Shown piece after piece: positions 1 through 7,540 of a stretch of DNA of 8,577 bases; position 1 is the first letter of the stretch, and each line of letters opens with the position of its first letter. The position numbers were made by a program, and so were the translations under genes. The notes under the pieces were generated by a model, which searched no databases, was not told the DNA's origin, and saw only the letters and a list, made by a program, of their open reading frames with translations. Location: NCBI GenBank assembly GCA_003554565.1, contig PWGR01000272.1:1-8577 (forward strand), read 5' to 3'. The stretch comes from Clostridia bacterium. Lineage in GTDB: Bacteria; Bacillota; Sulfobacillia; SLMV01.

Positions 1-1100
1 ATCAGTGGGCGGTTATAGCTTTGCAGTGCCGCCCGAGCCCGCTCGGGCGAGGTTGCTATCGAATCGTTGACATAAAGGACGCCGTCGATCTCGTCCACTT
101 CCTCCAGCCGGTGCGGCACCGGAACAAATGCCTCACACCCCCTGCGTATCGCCTCCAGCGACGCGCCGGCACGCCGCGCCAGTATGGATGCTGCAAGTAC
201 ATTTTTCACATTGTGCATCCCGCGCAGGGGCAGCTGGTCACGCCGACATATGCGGTGACGCCCGCAATCATTCAACCAGAGATTGTGACGCGAATAATTA
301 CCCATCACTGGCCCCGCAAGATCGCCCGCCGGTACGGCCTCAGTGGAAAAATAACCCACCTCCCCCGGTGCGCACCACCCAAGTAGTCGGGTGCGCTTGC
401 AATCAGCGTTGAGCAGGGAGAAGTCCCCAGTATTCTGCCGCAGAACTATCCCGGATTTGGCCTTGACGTATTCATCCATGCTTCCATGCACATCGAGATG
501 ATCGGGGGTGATGTTCAGGATTGCAGCGATTTGCGGCACGGTATCCGCAAGCTCCAGTTGAAAACTTGAAATCTCCAGCACCACCAAGTCGGAGGATCGG
601 ATCTCGGGCAGCTGTGCGGTCAGGGGATTGCCGATGTTGCCGCCCAGGTGAACCGTGGCTCCGTCTCCGCGCAGAAATTCCGAGACGAGAGACGCGGTAG
701 TAGTCTTCCCGGAACTGCCAGTTACGCCTATCATCGTGGCGGGGCACAGCGCCATGAATAGTGCCAATTCGCTGGACACTCTGCAGCCCGCCTCGCGGGC
801 CATGTCCAGCTGGGGCACATCTTTTCGCATACCGGGGGTTACGAATACCCAGTGGAATCGCAGGGACAGATCAGCTGCAAACCGGCTGAGATAATCCTTC
901 CCCAGACGTCCACTGTGAACGAGGGAGGAAACTCTCTCCCACTCGCTCCCCATCTCTTCGTGGTTCTTCTGATCATAGGCGTGAATCTTCACCCCGCGGC
1001 GGGCCAGATAAGAGGCGAGGCTGCGGTTGCTGACGCCCATTCCAATCAGGGCAGCTCGTTCACCCGGTTGCGGCTCTCTTGCAGCACGACTATCGAGCAT
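1..1100 (-). CDS. murD: UDP-N-acetylmuramoyl-L-alanine--D-glutamate ligase (MurD), 3'-truncated by window edge
   Basis: This cytoplasmic ATP-dependent ligase adds D-glutamate to UDP-MurNAc-L-Ala in peptidoglycan precursor synthesis. I translated 366 uninterrupted codons from the ATG at 1100. Seen in order: an N-terminal Rossmann-like segment (ALIGMGVSN, residues 17-25); the Mur ligase ATP loop GVTGSSGKTTT (125-135); GGNIGNPL (153-160); LEISSFQLE (175-183); LNITPDHLDVHG (195-206); the central/C-terminal signature MHNVKNVLAAS (295-305); PHRLEEV (329-335); and NDSIATSPERA (345-355). The order and NDSxAT motif point to MurD rather than MurC, MurE or MurF. Bacterial MurD is usually ~450 residues, so the end lies outside the window. 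The start is supported by GGAGAGG (1110-1116), 9 bases upstream. The P-loop reads GSSGKTT instead of the common GTNGKS/T, and NDSIATSP replaces NDSKATNP; both look like lineage variants, not damage. The gene lies 69 bases after an aminotransferase gene and is probably co-transcribed with it. No other dcw genes are visible. Confidence 0.95.
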   Translation of the reverse strand, partial: MLDSRAAREPQPGERAALIGMGVSNRSLASYLARRGVKIHAYDQKNHEEMGSEWERVSSLVHSGRLGKDYLSRFAADLSLRFHWVFVTPGMRKDVPQLDMAREAGCRVSSELALFMALCPATMIGVTGSSGKTTTASLVSEFLRGDGATVHLGGNIGNPLTAQLPEIRSSDLVVLEISSFQLELADTVPQIAAILNITPDHLDVHGSMDEYVKAKSGIVLRQNTGDFSLLNADCKRTRLLGWCAPGEVGYFSTEAVPAGDLAGPVMGNYSRHNLWLNDCGRHRICRRDQLPLRGMHNVKNVLAASILARRAGASLEAIRRGCEAFVPVPHRLEEVDEIDGVLYVNDSIATSPERARAALQSYNRPL

Positions 1101-1130
1101 GGGTTGTGGCCTCTCCAGGATGTTGAAGCC

Positions 1131-1154
1131 GGGGGGCAACCCATTCCGCCCCCC
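1131..1154 (-). promoter_or_regulatory. GC-rich hairpin in the aminotransferase-murD spacer
   Basis: GGGGGGC (1131-1137) and GCCCCCC (1148-1154) form a perfect 7-bp G/C stem around a 10-base loop. Further pairing of GCC (1128-1130) with GGC (1159-1161) is possible across a 4-base bulge. It lies between the aminotransferase stop codon and the murD Shine-Dalgarno sequence. No run of T follows on the minus strand, so it is not a standard intrinsic terminator. It could stabilise the upstream mRNA or partly attenuate read-through into murD. The structure is seen; the role is inferred. Confidence 0.4.
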
Positions 1155-1169
1155 GACCGGCATTCAGTG

Positions 1170-2351
1170 TCAACGCAGAAGATCCTCCAGTCGGTCCAGG
1201 CCTTTCTCTATCTCTTCCATTGAAGTCGAGTAGGAGAAGCGAATATTCTCCGGTGCTCCAAACCCACTGCCGGGAACCACAGCAACGTAGCTTTCCTCCA
1301 GCAGTATTTCGGCCAGCACGTCGGCACTGTCGATCTCTCTATCGCCAATCTTGGTTCCCACCAGAGCGCTTACGTTGGGGAACACATAGAAGGCTCCCTC
1401 GGGCGCATCGCATTCGAAACCAGGAATCTCCTGCAGTCTTTCGGTCATGTACTTGCGCCTGAGGTTGTACTGCTGCACCATCTCCTCCACAGGATCCTGT
1501 GGGCCTTCCAGGGCAGCCAGGGCAGCCCACTGAGATATTGAGGTGGTGCTGCTGGGGGCGTGCCCCTGGCACTTGGACATAGCCCCGATTACCTCGGCGG
1601 GACCGGCGGCGTAGCCAATTCTCCAGCCGGTCATCGCGTAGGCCTTCGACACTCCGTTGATTACGATCGAAAGCGATTTCATCTCGGGTGCCGCTGTCAC
1701 CAGGCTGACATGCTCGGCACCTTCATATACTAAAGACTCGTAAATCTCATCTGTTATGGCCCACACTTCATGCTTGGCCATCACCGCACCCAGTTCCGCC
1801 AGTTCTTCCCGGGTATAGGCGCGACCGGTGGGGTTGCTGGGACTGTTGAGAATGAGGGCGCGCGTCTTAGGTGATATGGCATCTTCCAGCATATCGGGTG
1901 TCACCTTGAAATCTGTCTCTTCTGTGGTCTGAATCACTACCGGCACTCCGCCAGCCAGTTTGATCTGCTCGGGATAGCTTACCCAGTAAGGAGCGAAAAC
2001 TATGACCTCGTCACCCTCGTTGACCAGCGCCATGAGAGCATTGTAGATGCACTGCTTTGCTCCTACGGAGACAATCACCTGCGAGGGATCATAGTCCAGC
2101 TGGTTGTCCTCGGCGAACTTGCGAACGATGGCCTCCCGCAGCTCGGGGATTCCATTTGTCGGGGTGTATGTAGTCTTGTTGGCGTGGATGGCCTCAATCG
2201 CCTTCTCCTTGATGTGGTCCGGGGTCGGGTAATCAGGTTCGCCCACTCCGAACTTGACTACATCGTGTCCTTCGGCCACCAGCTCCTGAACTCTCGCGTT
2301 CAGCTTCAGTGTGGCGGAAGGAGTGATCCGCTGCATTCTCTCTGAAATCAT
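1170..2351 (-). CDS. PLP-dependent class I aminotransferase (aspartate aminotransferase, Ib-like)
   Basis: This cytosolic fold-type I aminotransferase probably transfers the amino group between aspartate and 2-oxoglutarate; related family members accept other amino acids, so the substrate is inferred. From the ATG at 2351 the protein is 393 residues, the usual length for subgroup Ib. Seen: the N-terminal block FGVGEPDYPTP (34-44); SVGAKQCIYN (95-104); APYWVSYP (120-127), with the aromatic residue that stacks on the cofactor; NSPSNPTGRAY (169-179); TDEIYESLVYEG (200-211), with Asp201 and Tyr204 as cofactor contacts; SKAYAMTGWRIGY (235-247), with Lys236 the expected Schiff-base lysine; and a C-terminal RFSYSTS, with Arg371 the expected carboxylate-binding arginine. 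All key residues are present. The frame stays open 23 codons further to 2420, but I chose 2351 because GGAGG lies about 8 bases upstream and homology begins there (SERMQRITPSATL). murD follows on the same strand, so co-transcription is likely. It resembles Bacillus aspB and Thermus aspC, but the exact ortholog cannot be fixed without alignment. Confidence 0.93.
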   Translation of the reverse strand: MISERMQRITPSATLKLNARVQELVAEGHDVVKFGVGEPDYPTPDHIKEKAIEAIHANKTTYTPTNGIPELREAIVRKFAEDNQLDYDPSQVIVSVGAKQCIYNALMALVNEGDEVIVFAPYWVSYPEQIKLAGGVPVVIQTTEETDFKVTPDMLEDAISPKTRALILNSPSNPTGRAYTREELAELGAVMAKHEVWAITDEIYESLVYEGAEHVSLVTAAPEMKSLSIVINGVSKAYAMTGWRIGYAAGPAEVIGAMSKCQGHAPSSTTSISQWAALAALEGPQDPVEEMVQQYNLRRKYMTERLQEIPGFECDAPEGAFYVFPNVSALVGTKIGDREIDSADVLAEILLEESYVAVVPGSGFGAPENIRFSYSTSMEEIEKGLDRLEDLLR

Positions 2352-2645
2352 CAATAATCCCTCCGTTCGTTGGGTCAGCCGCGGCACCCTTCCTGGGCGG
2401 CGCATCCTCATCTCATCCATAGTCTACCTTGCTGTGCGCCGCAATCCAAGAGGATCACGATAGGTTTCTGGACAATTCCAATTGAACCGCCGCAGATGGG
2501 TGCTCCGGTCATTGCAATTAACGCCAGATAGAGACTATCCTTATAAGTGAGTACCAATGTAACGTTGCAGTCTACTTCTGCCATCTAAACTGTTATCCTG
2601 GACAGCTGGGAACAAGATGCTTTTGCTCTCGATCCCCTGATCGAG
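2352..2645. promoter_or_regulatory. Divergent intergenic region between the aminotransferase and moxR operons
   Basis: No gene is supported in these ~290 bases, which must hold promoters for both transcription units. The best plus-strand candidate is TTAACG (2518-2523), an 18-base spacer, then TATAAG (2542-2547). The -10 box matches the sigma-A consensus at 5 of 6 positions and the -35 at 4 of 6. A minus-strand pair, TTGCGG/TATGGA (2444-2416, 17-base spacer), is weaker. No riboswitch, T-box or tRNA-like fold was recognised. An ATG at 2617 opens a seven-codon reading frame (MLLLSIP) that ends at 2640 inside the inverted repeat before moxR. It has no convincing Shine-Dalgarno sequence. Confidence 0.3.
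2628..2645 (+). promoter_or_regulatory. Perfect inverted repeat immediately before the moxR ORF
   Basis: CTCGATC (2628-2634) and GATCGAG (2639-2645) are a perfect 7-bp inverted repeat with a 4-base spacer. It ends on the base before the TTG at 2646. As RNA it would be a small hairpin; as DNA it could be an operator half-site pair. Its position leaves no room for a ribosome binding site for a TTG start at 2646, which affects the choice of moxR start. Confidence 0.4.
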
Positions 2646-3635
2646 TTGAAGAAGGGAGAGTTTACACTGCGAGATCACGCCGTCGATTTAGGCGACGTCA
2701 TGAAGGAAATCGTCAGAAATATCCGGCGCGTTGTAGTCGGCAAAGAGGATACTATGCGCAATCTGGTGCTCGCCCTGGCTACCGGGCGTCATGTTCTCCT
2801 GGAAGATGTTCCGGGAGTCGGCAAGACCACGCTCATCAAGGCACTGGCCCGGTCCACAAATCTTAGTTTTCGCCGCATACAGTTTACGCCCGACCTCTTG
2901 CCGTCTGACATAACCGGGACTTCCGTTTTGAACCAGGAGGAGTCAACGTTCGAATTCCGCGAGGGCCCCGTCTTTCACAACATTGTGCTGGCCGACGAAA
3001 TCAATCGGGCATCACCGAAGACCCAGTCGTCACTTCTGGAGTGCATGGAAGAGGGACAGGTCACCTCAGACGGGGTAACCTATTCCCTGCCGAGTCCGTT
3101 TCTGGTCATGGCCACGCAGAATCCCATCGAGTACGAGGGTACCTTTCCCCTGCCCGAGGCCCAGCTTGACCGATTCTCAGTCTCTCTACACATCGGATAC
3201 CCTACCAGTGCGGGGGAGAAAAAGATGCTCCGTCGCCTGGAGAAGCAGTCCGCCCTGGACCATCTCGAAGCGGTTGCCTCGGGTGATCATATAAAAGCCC
3301 TCAATCGTATGGTTGACGATGTCTATGCGTCAGACTCGGTGCTCGACTACATTGTCAGCATATCTGAATCGACCAGAAAAGATGACAATATCTACCTCGG
3401 CGCTAGCCCGAGGGCGTCACTCACTCTCCTGAAGTTGAGTCAGGCCCTGGCGCTGTACCAGGAAATGGACTATGTCATCCCCGATCATGTCAAGGAAATT
3501 GCCCCGGACGTGTTGAGGCATCGCATCATCCTGACCCCGGAAGCGCGCTGGGAAGACGTTTCACCGGACGATGTGATCCGGAGAATTCTTGGCCGACTGC
3601 CCGTCCCGGGAACAGGTGAGTTTGTGTCCGAGTGA
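2646..3635 (+). CDS. MoxR-family AAA+ ATPase
   Basis: MoxR ATPases are cytoplasmic AAA+ proteins thought to act as chaperones for partner proteins encoded nearby, often DUF58 or VWA proteins. Positions on the 329-residue frame: GRHVLLEDVPGVGKTT (47-62) with Walker A Lys60; VLADEINRASPKTQ (114-127) with Walker B Asp117-Glu118; sensor 1 ATQNPIEYEGTFPLPEAQLDRF region (156-177); and a lid domain with GASPRA (252-257), whose Arg256 fits sensor 2. Length and motif order are typical. The start is uncertain. TTG 2646 is preceded by a hairpin and no Shine-Dalgarno sequence. A good AAGGGAGAG (2652-2660) sits 6 bases before an in-frame CTG at 2667. The first in-frame ATG is at 2700, with only a weak AGGCG upstream and a rather short N-terminus for the family. 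All choices leave the ATPase core intact. It is the first gene of a three-gene operon, 56 bases before the DUF58 gene. Confidence 0.93.
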   Translation: MKKGEFTLRDHAVDLGDVMKEIVRNIRRVVVGKEDTMRNLVLALATGRHVLLEDVPGVGKTTLIKALARSTNLSFRRIQFTPDLLPSDITGTSVLNQEESTFEFREGPVFHNIVLADEINRASPKTQSSLLECMEEGQVTSDGVTYSLPSPFLVMATQNPIEYEGTFPLPEAQLDRFSVSLHIGYPTSAGEKKMLRRLEKQSALDHLEAVASGDHIKALNRMVDDVYASDSVLDYIVSISESTRKDDNIYLGASPRASLTLLKLSQALALYQEMDYVIPDHVKEIAPDVLRHRIILTPEARWEDVSPDDVIRRILGRLPVPGTGEFVSE

Positions 3636-3691
3636 ATCCAGGCGCGATGCAGGGACATACTCTACATAAACCACCCCGGAGGTGACGCGCG

Positions 3692-5062
3692 TTGGGCAAC
3701 ACAGGCAGTTACACCAGAGCCGCTGAGGACGGATCAGGCCGGGGCAAGGGACTGGCACCAAGTCTCAACAGGATTCTCGGAAACATAACTGTAGCTGAGC
3801 GTTGGCCAATTATAGCCCTGGCAATCTTTTACCTGATGGCACGCATTGGGGGCGGGAACCTGCCCTCGGTACTGTTCCGCACCACATTTCTGGTGTGGAC
3901 TCTCACCTACGTTTGGGTCCGGTTGATGTTGAAAAACCTCACCTGCATGTATGATTCAGAGCTCAAGGCGCTGCAGAGAGAGCAGGAGACCCGCCTCACA
4001 CTGCGCTTCGACAATGAAGGATTTTTACCCATTGCCCGCTTGAACGCGGTAACCCGGGTGCCCGGAAGCGCTGAGGGGGACGAGACGTGGCGGGTAGTTA
4101 CTACGGTCCCGAGCGTCGGGAGTCGCCTGACCACCCGGCAGACCTCTCTAATGGAGCACGGTCACTACCGGCTCGGACCGGTGAAAATTACCGTCGGTGA
4201 TCCATTCGGTTGGTTTGAGGGTCAAGTAGAGATTTACGGTGATCGCTACCTGACAGTGTACCCGCGGGTGCTTCCGGTAAGGGGAAGCGACCTGCCGTTG
4301 CGACAACCATTCGGATCCCTACGAACCCGGATGCGCTCATTTGCCGACCCCTCCGACCTGGCAGACATCCGCCCCATGCGTCCCGGAGACAACCCCAAGC
4401 ACATTCACTGGCCGACATCTGCGCGGTACGGTGAGCCCTATGTGCGTGAATTCGAGCTGACCGCCTCCGGGGAAGTATATGTCATGATCGACCTCTCTGA
4501 TGAAGACCACCAGTCTTCCAGTTTTATGCCCCCGGCCGGCCGTCCGCTCGGGGTATTTTCGTCCACCGAAGCCAAGGAACGGGCTTTTGATCTGACAGCG
4601 GGGCTCATGGCCAGATGCCTGCGGAATGATCTGGCTGTCGGGCTGGTCGCCCGGGGGCAGCGGGACCACTCCGCCGAGCCGGGAAAGGGGCCTGAGCGGT
4701 TCAGAACAGCCCTGCACTCGCTGGCACGGGCACAGCCGGACTGCCCACTGTCTACCGACATCATACTGGAGCAGGTCGGCCACTCGCTCAGCAGTGGCAG
4801 CACACTTCTGTTTGTCACAGGGCGGTTGACACCGGCGCTGTCTTCACGGTTAAGCTCGTTAATGCAGTTGGGATTGGGAGTGGGCGTGTTTTTGGTCACC
4901 GATGACGATACCGAAGAAACCGATAACACGGAAGAAGAAGGTGCACTCGAACAATCGGCCAGGCACCCGTTTCGCCGATGGATAGTGCCCGCACAGAGCC
5001 GATACGTAACCCTGGACAGTCAAGCAGGTGAGCGAAGGAAGCAGGCTGGCGCCATCATGTAG
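3692..5062 (+). CDS. DUF58 domain-containing membrane protein
   Basis: DUF58 proteins are membrane-anchored proteins of unclear biochemical role, usually encoded between a MoxR ATPase and a transglutaminase gene, as here. The 456-residue protein has two hydrophobic segments near the N-terminus (about 37-52 and 58-80), then a beta-rich region with VGDPFGWFE (168-176). The family signature follows: RPMRPGDNPKHIHWPTSAR (227-245) and YVREFE (250-255). After it, VYVMIDLS (262-269) opens a von Willebrand A-like fold; the first strand ends in DLSDE, which resembles but does not match a full MIDAS DxSxS motif. Residues 404-419 form a strongly acidic stretch (DDDTEETDNTEEE). The TTG start is well supported by GGAGGTGA (3678-3685), 6 bases upstream. 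The transglutaminase gene starts 38 bases after its stop. A working hypothesis is that MoxR remodels this protein or its complex with the transglutaminase. Confidence 0.9.
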   Translation: MGNTGSYTRAAEDGSGRGKGLAPSLNRILGNITVAERWPIIALAIFYLMARIGGGNLPSVLFRTTFLVWTLTYVWVRLMLKNLTCMYDSELKALQREQETRLTLRFDNEGFLPIARLNAVTRVPGSAEGDETWRVVTTVPSVGSRLTTRQTSLMEHGHYRLGPVKITVGDPFGWFEGQVEIYGDRYLTVYPRVLPVRGSDLPLRQPFGSLRTRMRSFADPSDLADIRPMRPGDNPKHIHWPTSARYGEPYVREFELTASGEVYVMIDLSDEDHQSSSFMPPAGRPLGVFSSTEAKERAFDLTAGLMARCLRNDLAVGLVARGQRDHSAEPGKGPERFRTALHSLARAQPDCPLSTDIILEQVGHSLSSGSTLLFVTGRLTPALSSRLSSLMQLGLGVGVFLVTDDDTEETDNTEEEGALEQSARHPFRRWIVPAQSRYVTLDSQAGERRKQAGAIM

Positions 5063-5100
5063 TCTGCAGGATCGATAATTTTTCTCGAAAGGCGGCAACC

Positions 5101-7530
5101 ATGAACGCCGGAGCGACGGCACAGGGCGCACAGAGGGGACCCGGCGCAGCGATCCGCCCCCGCAGCCTGAATATTGCACTGAACGCGCTTGCCTACATCG
5201 CGCACGCGGGTCTACTCGTGCTTATATTCCACTCCTTTTCGGAATTCATGTTCCTGGCGCGCGACACGAACAGCTGGTACATTGCGTCCGGGATCACCAT
5301 CGCCACCTGGGGAGTAGTGGCTCACTGGACCTACGCAAAATACCTGGTAATGGCATCCTTCATCGGGCTGCCCTTCTGGTTCATCCTGCTGGCCCGCTAC
5401 CGAGCAGATGTCCTCGCTTTCGCCATGGATTTCGCGGGGCGCTGGGGGGAGTTCCTGTGGTTGTCGTACCTGGGCGAAATCCAGGTAGTCCCTCCCGAAC
5501 TGGGCTATTTCAGCATTTGGCTGGTCATGCTGGCAGCCGGGACGGGCGGCTGGGTAGCTGTGAAACGCAACGCACCCGTGTGGGCCATAATCCCGGGACT
5601 GTCGGTCCTGGTCTTTCAGTGGTTTTTTCACTTCGATCCGGCAGAGCGTTACCTGGTCGCGTATCTGATCGCTGCCGTAGTATTGGTCGCCGCCCTGCAA
5701 TACCGAGTGTGGCTGTCAAAGGTGAGCAGTTCCTCCTTACACCGCATATCCATCGGCAACGCAATCGTGGCGTCGATCCTGCTGCTGATGCTGGTAATGA
5801 GTGTGGTATCACTCTTTCAGGAAGACATCCAGCCCTGGAGGCTCACGACAGCGCGCCGTTGGTTCACCGCGCAGTTTCCCATTCTGGATCGCGTGCGGGG
5901 CGAAGCCGGCACCACCACCCGGCCAGCATCGTGGTTTTCCATGGGCATGTCCGGATACGGGTCCCCTTCCGACCTGGGAGGCCCGCTGGAGCTGGATGAC
6001 ACACCTGCTTTCGAAGCCCGCATTTCCGCGCGCACCGGCGAACTGGCTGATCTTGAGTATCCGCTTTATCTCCGCGGGCGAACTCTGACTGAATACACCG
6101 GCCGCGGCTGGCTGCCCGATGACGGCGAGGAGTGGGAATGGTACTCTCCTGGTGAGAGATTGAAGCAGATCATACCCACAGATGTTCGGACGCAGAGCAT
6201 AATGGTAGAGATCGAGCCACACGACTTGGAGACAAATACCGTTTTCGGTCCGGGAGACACACGGCAGCTGGAACTCGCCGAGGAAACGCAGGAACTGCAC
6301 CGGGAAGATGGCGGCGTAGCGGCCAAGAGCAACCGCGGCGACGTTATAACCTACGGCACCATAGCAAGCGGACAGACGTACGAGGTCACGGCACAGATTC
6401 CCCTATGGAACGTTGATCCCGGGGATCTTACAGATGAGCCTGTGGATGAGGACAAAATGGCCTCTTACCTGCAGGTTCCCGAGAAAGTTCCCGGACGGGT
6501 TCATGACCTGGCAGAAGACATAACGGAGGAGGCCGAAGGAGCCTATAAAAAGGCAGAAGCGATCACCGAATATCTACGCGACTTCCCCTATTCGCTCAGT
6601 GTAAGCCACGTCCCGGCTGACGCCGAATTCACGGAGCATTTCCTCTTTGAAGAACGCACCGGTTACTGCACCTATCATTCCACAGCTATGGCCATACTGC
6701 TGAGATCAGTGGACGTGCCCACCCGCTGGGTGCAGGGATTCGTCCTCTCCCGCGGAGATGTGCAGGAGCACGACGAAGGGATAGTGGGAAAAATCCTGTA
6801 CTCACAGGCACACGCCTGGGTGGAGGTCTGGATCCCCGGGCACGGTTGGGTACCCTTCGAGGCGACACCAGCTTATCCAGGCATCGAGCACCAACACGAC
6901 CCGGAGGACGACCCCTCCGCAGAGGATCACGACGGTCCAACCCCCGATCTCGATAACGGACCACCGGACGGTGACTATTACCCGGAGGACGATGAGCTCA
7001 ACGATTTCTACGCCGGACCGGTAAATGGGACCCGGCCCTGGGATCCACGACAGCTGCTCCCCCTACTCTGGGGTACCCTCGCACTCCTGCTAATATCTTC
7101 CGCCGCCATCTTTGCACTTGTGCGCATTCGTGACCGGCGGATCGCCGGCGGCCTGGTAGCGTCGGTGCTGGACGATCGAACCGAACATAGGCACAGCGTC
7201 CGCGTTGTCGGTGCGGCGGCCACCACCTTCGATTATCTCGGCCGGGGACTCAATCTTGCACTTATGGGAAATACACCGCGCGAGTTGGTTACAACGGTCA
7301 AGGGACTCTCCCGCGAGACCGGGGAGCTTCTCGAGGAACTGGTCGAACTCTATGAAGAAGTAATCTACGGAAACCAACAGCCCGGCGGGGATGCGGCGGG
7401 CAGAGCCGTCCAGCTCCGCAGAGAGATTCTCCTGCAAATCCGCGGCGAATTGGGTGTGCCCCGTTATATAGGAAGAATATTCCTGCAGCAGCTGCCCTAC
7501 ACCGCCCGCATAGCATTTATGCGGGTCTGA
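5101..7530 (+). CDS. Multi-pass membrane transglutaminase-like protein (TgpA/YebA type)
   Basis: This 809-residue protein has the TgpA layout. About seven hydrophobic helices lie in the N-terminal third (roughly 24-44, 58-76, 80-98, 133-152, 158-176, 182-203, 216-238). A soluble region (about 245-595), likely extracytoplasmic, carries the transglutaminase core. A further helix (about 651-674) leads to a cytoplasmic C-terminal tail like DUF4129 (YLGRGLNLALMGNTPREL, 712-729). The catalytic region shows TGYCTYHSTAMAILLRS (520-536) with Cys523, then QAHAWVEVW (569-577) with His571. GWVPFEATPAY (582-592) places Glu587 where the classic triad has Asp; I recall this for Bacillota homologues. An acidic linker (600-635) has 16 Asp/Glu in 36 residues. 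The substrate is unknown; cross-linking or proteolysis of envelope proteins is the usual suggestion. The ATG start is supported by AAAGGCGG five bases upstream. It ends the operon, 10 bases from the convergent SASP gene. Confidence 0.92.
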   Translation: MNAGATAQGAQRGPGAAIRPRSLNIALNALAYIAHAGLLVLIFHSFSEFMFLARDTNSWYIASGITIATWGVVAHWTYAKYLVMASFIGLPFWFILLARYRADVLAFAMDFAGRWGEFLWLSYLGEIQVVPPELGYFSIWLVMLAAGTGGWVAVKRNAPVWAIIPGLSVLVFQWFFHFDPAERYLVAYLIAAVVLVAALQYRVWLSKVSSSSLHRISIGNAIVASILLLMLVMSVVSLFQEDIQPWRLTTARRWFTAQFPILDRVRGEAGTTTRPASWFSMGMSGYGSPSDLGGPLELDDTPAFEARISARTGELADLEYPLYLRGRTLTEYTGRGWLPDDGEEWEWYSPGERLKQIIPTDVRTQSIMVEIEPHDLETNTVFGPGDTRQLELAEETQELHREDGGVAAKSNRGDVITYGTIASGQTYEVTAQIPLWNVDPGDLTDEPVDEDKMASYLQVPEKVPGRVHDLAEDITEEAEGAYKKAEAITEYLRDFPYSLSVSHVPADAEFTEHFLFEERTGYCTYHSTAMAILLRSVDVPTRWVQGFVLSRGDVQEHDEGIVGKILYSQAHAWVEVWIPGHGWVPFEATPAYPGIEHQHDPEDDPSAEDHDGPTPDLDNGPPDGDYYPEDDELNDFYAGPVNGTRPWDPRQLLPLLWGTLALLLISSAAIFALVRIRDRRIAGGLVASVLDDRTEHRHSVRVVGAAATTFDYLGRGLNLALMGNTPRELVTTVKGLSRETGELLEELVELYEEVIYGNQQPGGDAAGRAVQLRREILLQIRGELGVPRYIGRIFLQQLPYTARIAFMRV
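7505..7525. terminator. Perfect hairpin at the 3' end of the transglutaminase gene, possible bidirectional terminator
   Basis: CCCGCATA (7505-7512) and TATGCGGG (7518-7525) form a perfect 8-bp stem with a 5-base loop. It lies in the last codons of the transglutaminase gene, just before its TGA, and 15 bases beyond the SASP stop on the other strand. The position between convergent genes fits a shared 3' structure. Neither strand has a T-run after the stem, so classical intrinsic termination is doubtful; protection of mRNA 3' ends is an alternative. Confidence 0.4.
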
Positions 7531-7540
7531 GGATAGACCA

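Noticed and set aside
30..49. Perfect 9-bp inverted repeat CGCCCGAGC/GCTCGGGCG with a 2-base centre
   Set aside because: It lies wholly in murD coding sequence (codons for SPERARA, with Arg/Ala/Pro-rich GC codons) and the 2-base loop is too tight for a natural hairpin; codon composition explains it.
2416..2444. Minus-strand promoter TTGCGG-17-TATGGA for the aminotransferase gene
   Set aside because: Only 3 of 6 matches in each box; too weak to annotate as its own feature.
4337..4929. Long minus-strand reading frames (148 and 163 codons) opposite the DUF58 gene
   Set aside because: Antisense shadows of a GC-rich gene with no recognisable domain; the sense strand has clear family motifs.
5457..5999. 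180-codon plus-strand frame inside the transglutaminase gene
   Set aside because: Out-of-frame shadow of the membrane-helix region, rich in Arg/Gly/Pro as expected from GC-rich frame shifts.
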